Source: Flavobacteriaceae bacterium
GTDB taxonomy: Bacteria; Bacteroidota; Bacteroidia; Flavobacteriales; Flavobacteriaceae
DNA: 12,508 bases
NCBI GenBank assembly: GCA_015493405.1
Contig: WGDF01000077.1
Span: forward strand, 1-12,508
Direction: 5' to 3'
The notes below the pieces were generated by a model. It was not told where the DNA came from and did no database searches. It saw only the letters and a list, made by a program, of their open reading frames with translations. This document shows positions 7,667 through 12,508 of the stretch, piece after piece. Made by a program: the position numbers and the translations under genes. Position 1 is the stretch's first letter, and each line of letters starts with the position of its first letter.

Positions 7667-7672
7667 TCAGGC

Positions 7673-7755
7673 ATCAAATAATCAAATAATCAAATAACCA
7701 GTATAACCAGTATAACCAAATAACCGATTAACCAGATAACCATATAACCAATATA
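7673..7755. repeat. Ten-unit 8-9 nt direct repeat array ending 3 nt before nosG
   Basis: It reads as three ATCAAATA, two ACCAGTATA, then ACCAAATA, ACCGATTA, ACCAGATA, ACCATATA and ACCAATATA. The nosG ATG follows after AGT, so the array occupies the whole ribosome-binding region. No Shine-Dalgarno sequence is present. Confidence 0.8.
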
Positions 7756-7758
7756 AGT

Positions 7759-8586
7759 ATGGCAACAAATAATTACAAAATTAACAGAAGGCAATTCCTA
7801 AAGGCCAGTGCATCGGCAGTTGTGTCATTAGCAGTAGTGGGAAGTGCTGCTTACTACTTTAAAGACAAAAGTAGTTTAAGAGAAAAAGGTTTTTTACGCC
7901 CCCCGGGTGCTAGAGCCGAGAAAGATTTTTTATTTGCCTGTATCAAATGCGGGCTGTGTGTACAAATATGCCCCGTTCATGCGATTAAATTAGCAGATTG
8001 GAATGACGGTCTGTCTTATGGTACGCCATTTATCGATCCGAATTTACAAGCATGTGATTTTTCTTGTGATGCGATTCAATGTGCCGAAACCTGCCCTACG
8101 GCGGCTATTGATTTTCAAATCTTTAAACATGCCGGAAACAAGGCGGTTGCACCCTTGTATAAGAAATATCCCAACGGCGATTTTCCCCGTGATATGAACC
8201 CCTTTAAAGTTCAAATCATGGCGATGAAACGTGCGGACAAAATAGGATTGGCAGAAATTCCTAATCCATCTCAATGTTTGGCCTATAGTGGTCACGGATA
8301 TAAGGGAACACTGGGGCATGGCAATAAAGGCGAATTAAGACCGCCTGAAAAAGAAGAAAGAATTCTTATTCAGGACACGGAAGTGAATAGAGAAATTTGT
8401 GACTTGTGTGTTATATATTGCCCGCTTGGCCAAGAAGCTATTGAATTAGAAAAAATAGAAGATGGTAAATTTTTACCCAAAGTTAAAGATGGCTGTGTCG
8501 GTTGTGGCGTCTGCCAAATGGTTTGTCCAACCCATCCGGAAGCTATTGTTGTGAAGCCTGTGGATAAAAAACCGCAATTTGCTTAA
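7759..8586 (+). CDS. nosG: NosG, NapG-type four-cluster ferredoxin
   Basis: This is a 275-aa periplasmic iron-sulfur protein related to NapG. The N-terminus has a twin-arginine-type signal (INRRQFLKAS, R10/R11, then a hydrophobic run to about residue 32). The cysteine groups are C61-x2-C64-x2-C67-x3-C71; C99, C103, C108 and C112; C214-x2-C217-x3-C221, with C173 a possible fourth ligand; and C246-x2-C249-x2-C252-x3-C256. That is enough for four [4Fe-4S] clusters. In NapGH/NosGH systems this protein passes electrons from the membrane quinol-oxidising partner outward to periplasmic cytochromes. The partner nosH begins 21 nt downstream. NapG of nitrate reductase is the alternative identity, but the placement among nos genes and the absence of nap genes favour NosG. 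Confidence 0.85.
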   Translation: MATNNYKINRRQFLKASASAVVSLAVVGSAAYYFKDKSSLREKGFLRPPGARAEKDFLFACIKCGLCVQICPVHAIKLADWNDGLSYGTPFIDPNLQACDFSCDAIQCAETCPTAAIDFQIFKHAGNKAVAPLYKKYPNGDFPRDMNPFKVQIMAMKRADKIGLAEIPNPSQCLAYSGHGYKGTLGHGNKGELRPPEKEERILIQDTEVNREICDLCVIYCPLGQEAIELEKIEDGKFLPKVKDGCVGCGVCQMVCPTHPEAIVVKPVDKKPQFA

Positions 8587-8607
8587 TAAATTTTAAAACT
8601 TTGAATT

Positions 8608-9615
8608 ATGTCATTTTTATACGATTTTATTACCAGAGATAAAAAAAGGAAGCCGCTTCCTGCCAAAGATAGATCACAATTACCGTTTGCCCGTTTAGGC
8701 TTTAGCTTTAAAGAATGGCATGACGGCCATGAAAATAAACACAAATGGCGCAACCGCCGTTGGGCATTTTTGATATTTATCAATCTGCTTTTTGTGATTT
8801 CTTTCGCTTTGGATTTGTCGGTTTTGGAGGGCTCATTAAGTGGTTCCCGTTTAATCGGTATTTATCTGATGGATCCGTTTAACTCGGCACAACAATTGGT
8901 CATTGATTCCAAATTGGGTTATTTGGCCATATTAACGACCAATTTCTGGATCGGCTTTTTTGTCATTATGACCTTTTACTGGCTTCTGGGAGGACGGGCA
9001 TTTTGCTCTTGGGTTTGTCCTTACCATTTCTTTGCCGAAATGGGTGAGCGCGCGCGTGCCTATTTTATCAAAAAGAAAAAAATCAGAGATAAAACTTATG
9101 ATATTACCGTTAAGTATGTATTTTGGATTGGTTTTTTGTTTTTGGCTTTTTTGACCAAAGAATTGGTCTTTGAAGATTTGAATCCGGTTGGTATTTTGTC
9201 CCGTTCTATGATTTACGGACCCGGTTTAGCTTTAATATGGATAGTCGCTTTATTGCTTTTTGAAGTTTTTGGTATCAAACGTTTTTGGTGTCGTTATGTC
9301 TGTCCTATCGGCACAACTTATAGTTTTATAGGTGATGTTTCTCCTATCGGTGTCAAGTTTGATTTGGATAAATGCGGTTATTGTACCGATTGTCAAGATG
9401 TCTGTTTGGTGCCCCACGAATTATGGTTTGTTAAGAAAGGCGCGGCTACTAAAGAGGTGCATTTTACCGGTGGTGATTGTACCAAATGCGGTTTATGTAT
9501 AGATGTTTGTTACGGAGAGGCCTTATCCTTTGGGTTTAAAGCTCCAAGTTATATATTGGGTCACGTAGAAGAAAAAGTTGAATTGCATCCTTTAGAACAA
9601 CCGGATCAAAAATAA
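8608..9615 (+). CDS. nosH: NosH, NapH-type membrane polyferredoxin (quinol dehydrogenase)
   Basis: This is a 335-aa inner-membrane protein with about four hydrophobic segments (roughly 52-70, 105-130, 168-185 and 205-225). It has the two C-x3-CP motifs characteristic of NapH, C133SWVCP and C228RYVCP. Two [4Fe-4S] ferredoxin motifs follow near the C-terminus: C256-x2-C259-x2-C262-x3-C266 and C291-x2-C294-x2-C297-x3-C301. NapH/NosH proteins oxidise menaquinol together with the G subunit. The final cluster ends CYGEAL rather than the usual CP, a common variation. The gene is 21 nt after nosG and they are surely co-transcribed. No separate nosC cytochrome genes follow it. Confidence 0.87.
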   Translation: MSFLYDFITRDKKRKPLPAKDRSQLPFARLGFSFKEWHDGHENKHKWRNRRWAFLIFINLLFVISFALDLSVLEGSLSGSRLIGIYLMDPFNSAQQLVIDSKLGYLAILTTNFWIGFFVIMTFYWLLGGRAFCSWVCPYHFFAEMGERARAYFIKKKKIRDKTYDITVKYVFWIGFLFLAFLTKELVFEDLNPVGILSRSMIYGPGLALIWIVALLLFEVFGIKRFWCRYVCPIGTTYSFIGDVSPIGVKFDLDKCGYCTDCQDVCLVPHELWFVKKGAATKEVHFTGGDCTKCGLCIDVCYGEALSFGFKAPSYILGHVEEKVELHPLEQPDQK

Positions 9616-9656
9616 TAAGTTTTAAAATCGGATTTATATCTACCGGATTTAAACTT
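9616..9656. repeat. Imperfect inverted repeat downstream of nosH
   Basis: TAAGTTTTAAAATCGG and CCGGATTTAAACTTA pair with one or two bulges, starting directly after the nosH stop. An A-run rather than a T-run follows on the + strand, so it is not a standard terminator. The rest of the spacer to 9768 is AT-rich, with ATTGTAAATCGTAAATTATA resembling a Bacteroidota filler repeat. No promoter is recognisable there. Confidence 0.4.
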
Positions 9657-9768
9657 AAAAAATAATGAAGTAAGATTAAAGAGTAATGATAATATGCAAA
9701 TAGATTTCCAATTTAATAAAATGCAGTTCTAGAGTTAAAAATTGTAAATCGTAAATTATAAAAAATCA

Positions 9769-10419
9769 ATGGATACATTAATCGACATAAAAAATCTTTC
9801 CAAGACCTTTAATAAAGTAAAGGTAATTAAGGATTTAACCACACAATTTAAGGCAGGCGACCGGATTGCTCTTATTGGACAAAACGGTGCCGGAAAGACG
9901 ACTTTAATACGCTGTATTTTAGGTCTTTATACTTATGAGGGCTATTTAAGAGTCTTAGGAAAAAATGCCCGGACAGAAAGAGAATTGATTTTGCAAAATG
10001 TCGGTTTTGTGCCGCAATTACCACCGCCACTCAAAATGACGGTTTCAGAAATTATGGATTTCTTTTCGGTGATTACTAAAACAGACCGGGCAAAATTTGT
10101 CAAAATAGCCAATGATCTAAAATTGGATATCAGTAAGCATTTAAATAAACCCTTTTTGAAATTATCAGGCGGGATGAAACAAAAGTTATTGGTCTCTTTA
10201 GCCTTAGCTCGTAATCCTAAAATATTATTGATGGATGAACCTTCTGCAAATTTAGATCCGGAAGCACGGGTAGTTTTATTCAATTATCTGAAAGCTTTAC
10301 CCAAAGATACGTTAATGATCTTGAGCAGTCACCGCGTTGATGAAATAGAAGATATGGTCAACCGCTTAATTGAAATGGATTTGGGAGAAATTGTTGTGGA
10401 TGAATTAATGGATGTATAA
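9769..10419 (+). CDS. nosF: NosF, ABC transporter ATPase
   Basis: This is a 216-aa cytosolic ATPase that powers the NosFY transporter supplying the CuZ assembly system, probably with a sulfur species. The Walker A motif is GQNGAGKTT (37-45), the ABC signature LSGGMKQKL begins at L132, Walker B is ILLMDEP (about 150-156) with the D-loop ANLDP, and the H-loop is SSHR (about 185-188). It is shorter than proteobacterial NosF (roughly 300 aa) because the C-terminal extension is missing; the nucleotide-binding domain itself is complete. Its membrane partner NosY lies beyond nosL. The order F-L-Y differs from the commoner F-Y-L. Confidence 0.93.
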   Translation: MDTLIDIKNLSKTFNKVKVIKDLTTQFKAGDRIALIGQNGAGKTTLIRCILGLYTYEGYLRVLGKNARTERELILQNVGFVPQLPPPLKMTVSEIMDFFSVITKTDRAKFVKIANDLKLDISKHLNKPFLKLSGGMKQKLLVSLALARNPKILLMDEPSANLDPEARVVLFNYLKALPKDTLMILSSHRVDEIEDMVNRLIEMDLGEIVVDELMDV

Positions 10420-10428
10420 TAATTATAG

Positions 10429-10462
10429 AGACCTACTAGGTTTTTAAAAACCTAGTAGGTCT
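10429..10462. repeat. Perfect 34-bp palindrome between nosF and nosL
   Basis: AGACCTACTAGGTTTTT is followed immediately by its exact reverse complement, with no spacer. It sits 9 nt after the nosF stop and 16 nt before the nosL ATG. The downstream bases are GTTAAAAAAA, so there is no T-run for a + strand terminator. From memory, such TACTAGG...CCTAGTA palindromes recur between genes in Bacteroidota. Confidence 0.85.
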
Positions 10463-10478
10463 GTTAAAAAAAATAATC

Positions 10479-11009
10479 ATGAAAAAACTAGCATTAATTA
10501 CCGTTTTATTCTTGGCTACTTTATCAAGTTGTAATAAAAAGGTGGATTTCAGTCCACGAAAAATTAATTATGATCGCGATGTTTGTTACGTTTGCAAAAT
10601 GGGTTTGGATGAACCCAAATATAATTTGCAAGCTATAAATGAGCATGGTGATGTCCGGTGGTATGATGACATCGGCTGCTTAGCTGAAGATATGAGAGAT
10701 GGCAATTTTAACAAATGGAAAGGTCAAAAATATAAAATCTGGATTGGCGATGCTGATACAGGCCAATGGTTAGATGCCGAAAAAGCTTGGTACCGTTATG
10801 GTGACCGCACGCCAATGGGTTATGGTTATGGCGCGGTTAAAGATAAATCTGCGACTGCCCAATATGATTTCAAAACGGTTATTCAACGTATAGATGAAGG
10901 CAAAACCAAACGTGCAGATTTTATCAAGAAAAAGAAAATGTCAGTCAGTGGTAAGGATGCAGCATCAGGTAGTATGAAATGTGCCCCCGGAAAATGCGGA
11001 GGTCAATAA
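10479..11009 (+). CDS. nosL: NosL, outer-membrane/periplasmic copper-chaperone lipoprotein
   Basis: This is a 176-aa lipoprotein; the lipobox LSSC puts the lipidated cysteine at C18. The NosL core follows, with C36-x2-C39-x-M41 (DVCYVCKMGL), the Cu(I)-binding motif region, and MGYGYGAV near 112-119. NosL delivers Cu(I) for CuZ assembly through NosD. The C-terminus adds a lysine-rich stretch (KKKKM, about 152) and a tail MKCAPGKCGGQ with two more cysteines (C168, C173) that could form a second copper site. That tail is not part of the core NosL fold, and its role is inferred. The gene lies between nosF and nosY, 12 nt before the latter. Confidence 0.93.
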   Translation: MKKLALITVLFLATLSSCNKKVDFSPRKINYDRDVCYVCKMGLDEPKYNLQAINEHGDVRWYDDIGCLAEDMRDGNFNKWKGQKYKIWIGDADTGQWLDAEKAWYRYGDRTPMGYGYGAVKDKSATAQYDFKTVIQRIDEGKTKRADFIKKKKMSVSGKDAASGSMKCAPGKCGGQ

Positions 11010-11021
11010 AAAAAGAAAATT

Positions 11022-11852
11022 ATGAATAAGACTTTAGTTCAAGTATTAAAAAACGATATCAAGCAAAATTTGCGTTCCAAATCTTTTTGGATATACAGTT
11101 TGCTACTCGGTAGTTTTGTAGCTGTTATGTTTGCTACGGGGATTACCGAATCTCAAGTGGTCGGATTTGTCGGTTTAAGCCGGTTGATGATTACTTTTAT
11201 GCAGGTCAGTATGGTTATTTTGCCCATTTATGTTTTGATTTCAACAGTCAGGTCGGTTGTAGGAGATAGAGAAAATGGGGTTTTGGAATATTATCTGTCC
11301 TTACCCATTTCATTTAGCAGTTATTATTGGGGCAAATTTTTAAGCCGTTTTTTTGTCATCTATGTGCCTGTTTTTATCGCCTTTTTGGGGGCGGCACTTT
11401 GGGGTTTGGTAGTGCAATTAGATGTCCCCTGGGATTTATTTATCCTATATAGCGGTTTATTGGCCATGATGGTTTTTTTCTTTTTGGGTTTAAGCATGTT
11501 TTTATCGACTGTTTCCAAATCACAAGAGATGGCTTTGAGCTCAGCCTTTATTATTTGGTTGTTTCTAGTTGCTTTTATGGATATTTTATTGATTGGAATG
11601 ATGCTTAAAATGCGTGTTAATCCGGATGTTGTTATCATCAGCAGTTTGTTTAATCCTTTGCAAGTATTTAGAACAGGCAGTTTGATTTTATTTGACCCTA
11701 AATTAACCGTGATGGGCCCCGTTTCTTATTATATTTTAGATACAGTCAGTCGCTCGACTTTTATTATATTTTCATTGGTTTACCCTTTTGTCATGGGGCT
11801 TATCTTTTCTTTTTTCGGAGCCAGATATTTCAAACATCACGATGTGGTATAG
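11022..11852 (+). CDS. nosY: NosY, ABC-2 type permease
   Basis: This is a 276-aa inner-membrane permease, the partner of NosF. The N-terminus (VQVLKNDIKQNLRSKSFW) is the usual cytoplasmic elbow of ABC-2 permeases. Six hydrophobic segments follow, at about 22-42, 54-76, 105-127, 140-160, 166-190 and 247-268. The motif GDRENGVLEYYLSLPIS after the second segment is the conserved cytoplasmic coupling loop of this family. Length and topology are normal. It is the last recognisable nos gene; a short hairpin begins 3 nt after its stop. Confidence 0.92.
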   Translation: MNKTLVQVLKNDIKQNLRSKSFWIYSLLLGSFVAVMFATGITESQVVGFVGLSRLMITFMQVSMVILPIYVLISTVRSVVGDRENGVLEYYLSLPISFSSYYWGKFLSRFFVIYVPVFIAFLGAALWGLVVQLDVPWDLFILYSGLLAMMVFFFLGLSMFLSTVSKSQEMALSSAFIIWLFLVAFMDILLIGMMLKMRVNPDVVIISSLFNPLQVFRTGSLILFDPKLTVMGPVSYYILDTVSRSTFIIFSLVYPFVMGLIFSFFGARYFKHHDVV

Positions 11853-11854
11853 AG

Positions 11855-11873
11855 ACGCACGGTCGTGCGTTTT
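11855..11873 (+). terminator. Short GC hairpin after nosY, likely terminator
   Basis: ACGCACG and CGTGCGT are exact reverse complements around GT, followed by a four-T run (11870-11873). The stem is strong but the T-run is short. The related GACGCAC...GTGCGTC palindrome is, from memory, frequent in Bacteroidota intergenic DNA, so it may instead be a dispersed repeat. Confidence 0.5.
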
Positions 11874-11933
11874 AAGTGGAAAGTGAAAAGCGAAAAAGTG
11901 TCAGGGTACGTTATATGTTTTGATAAAACGCCC

Positions 11934-11973
11934 TGTCATTTCGACTGAGTGACGAAGGAGCGATGAGAAATCT
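11934..11973. repeat. Half-copy of the TGTCATTTCGA...AGAAATCT element
   Basis: It has the same ends as the left arm of the 91-bp elements at 7447 and 7576 (TGTCATTTCGA at the start, AGAAATCT at the end) but lacks the right arm. Upstream, AAGTGGAAAGTGAAAA (11874-11889) is identical to 7392-7407, so the two spacers share more than one repeat. Confidence 0.6.
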
Positions 11974-12044
11974 ATCATTAACATTGAATAACAAATTTTT
12001 CTAAGGAGTACAAACAGAACTTTAAACTTTTAACCTTCAACTAA

Positions 12045-12508
12045 ATGAAACGATATATAATTATAATTACCGGATTTATAGGATTGACCTTACTATCTTG
12101 TGGAGGCAAGTTCGGTGGACAAACAGCAACAGGTACTGAATCGGACACGACCAATATTCCCGAATTAATCAATTTTTTGGAGCAGCCTCAAATAGATTCT
12201 ATTGTCAATATAGATACGGGCAAAAAGCGACTTAAAGGGATTAAAAGCGTGCCGGGAGACGGCGATGATTTTAGGAAAGACAATTTAGACCGGATTTATT
12301 GGAATGGAGAAAGTGTTAAAAATGCCGATTTCAGAGGCGCCTCTTTCCGTTCGGCACGGTGTTTAGGTGCCAATTTGAGTAATGGTGATTTTAGAGCGGC
12401 AGACATTCGGTGGACTTGGTTTAACGGTGGTGATTTACATCATAGCAATTTTGATCAAGCTCGTTTATTTCATGTTCATGTCAATTATGCCAATTTGAAT
12501 AACTCTAC
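12045..12508 (+). CDS. Pentapeptide-repeat lipoprotein (3' end outside window)
   Basis: The open frame from the ATG at 12045 runs to the window edge (154 codons and two bases). The N-terminus MKRYIIIITGFIGLTLLSCGG is a lipoprotein signal with lipobox LLSC (C19). A polar linker runs to about residue 85. Pentapeptide repeats of the A(D/N)(L/F)xx type then begin (ADFRG, ASFRS, ANLSN, GDFRA, ADIRW, SNFDQ, ARLFH, ANLNN), predicting a quadrilateral beta-helix on the periplasmic face of a membrane. It lies 192 nt past nosY, behind a hairpin and repeat fragment, so it may not belong to the nos unit. Function is unknown; pentapeptide repeats alone do not indicate one. Confidence 0.8.
   Translation, partial: MKRYIIIITGFIGLTLLSCGGKFGGQTATGTESDTTNIPELINFLEQPQIDSIVNIDTGKKRLKGIKSVPGDGDDFRKDNLDRIYWNGESVKNADFRGASFRSARCLGANLSNGDFRAADIRWTWFNGGDLHHSNFDQARLFHVHVNYANLNNS

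Larger units (their letters stand above)
7412..7669. repeat. Two tandem copies of a 129-bp unit
   Basis: Units 7412-7540 and 7541-7669 are nearly identical, with only a handful of differences such as C/T at 7421/7550 and G/T in TTGGTCG/TTGTTCG. Near-identity implies recent duplication. Each unit contains one of the palindromic elements listed separately. No gene lies in 7372-7758; reading frames across it are repeat artefacts. Confidence 0.9.

Noticed and set aside
7384-7677. Minus-strand reading frame of 97 codons
   Set aside because: It lies entirely on the two tandem 129-bp repeats and translates to a duplicated peptide with no domain features.
7412-7755. CRISPR array
   Set aside because: There are only two long near-identical tandem units without unique spacers, then an 8-9 nt array; no cas genes are present.
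7372-7758. Insertion sequence or transposase remnant
   Set aside because: No transposase-like coding sequence or target-site duplication is visible; only short palindromic and simple repeats.
9942-10283. Minus-strand frame inside nosF
   Set aside because: It is a shadow of a fully convincing ABC ATPase gene on the + strand. The same applies to the minus-strand frames inside nosZ, nosD, nosG, nosH and nosY.
10429-10462. 34-bp palindrome as a Rho-independent terminator
   Set aside because: It is followed by GTTAAAAAAA rather than a T-run on the + strand, and lies between genes that should be co-expressed.

Overview
The window is AT-rich, tightly packed DNA with every gene on the + strand. It is almost entirely a clade II-type (non-proteobacterial) nitrous oxide reduction cluster. 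The host is most likely a member of Bacteroidota. The evidence is a near-perfect Bacteroidota promoter (TTTG, 20 nt, TAnnTTTG) upstream of nosB, the scarcity of Shine-Dalgarno sequences, short lipoprotein signals ending in SC/SCGG, and intergenic palindromes and simple repeats of the kind scattered through Bacteroidota genomes. I cannot name the genus.

Layout. 1-1838 is the 3' part of a first NosZ-like gene, cut by the window edge. 1850-4294 is a second NosZ-like gene with a C-terminal cytochrome c domain. A hairpin terminator and a new promoter follow (4319-4404). Then come nosB (4428-5189), nosD (5334-6680), a dimeric-type dUTPase gene one base downstream (6682-7371), and a repeat-rich spacer (7372-7758). 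These are followed by nosG (7759-8586), nosH (8608-9615), nosF (9769-10419), nosL (10479-11009) and nosY (11022-11852). After a short hairpin and another repeat fragment comes the 5' end of a pentapeptide-repeat lipoprotein gene (12045 to the edge).

Main observation. The two adjacent NosZ paralogues have lost opposite halves of the catalytic machinery. The first keeps every CuA ligand (H432, C467, C471, H475, M478, numbered from the Met codon at 3) but has none of the seven CuZ histidines. The second keeps all seven CuZ histidines (H157, H158, H206, H371, H438, H480, H542) but has none of the CuA ligands (Y629, I664, N668, K672, L675 at the aligned positions). In known NosZ homodimers the CuA of one subunit faces the CuZ of the other. 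The simplest reading is therefore an obligate heterodimer with one CuA-CuZ pair, produced by duplication and complementary loss. The ligand pattern is read directly from the sequence; the heterodimer is inference.

How the genes would work together (family knowledge plus inference). NosG and NosH would take electrons from menaquinol and pass them outward. No separate nosC cytochrome is seen, so the cytochrome c domain fused to the second NosZ may be the acceptor. NosD, NosF, NosY and NosL would supply sulfur and copper for the CuZ cluster. NosB is a clade II-specific membrane protein of unknown role. The dUTPase looks like a passenger gene, possibly transferred.
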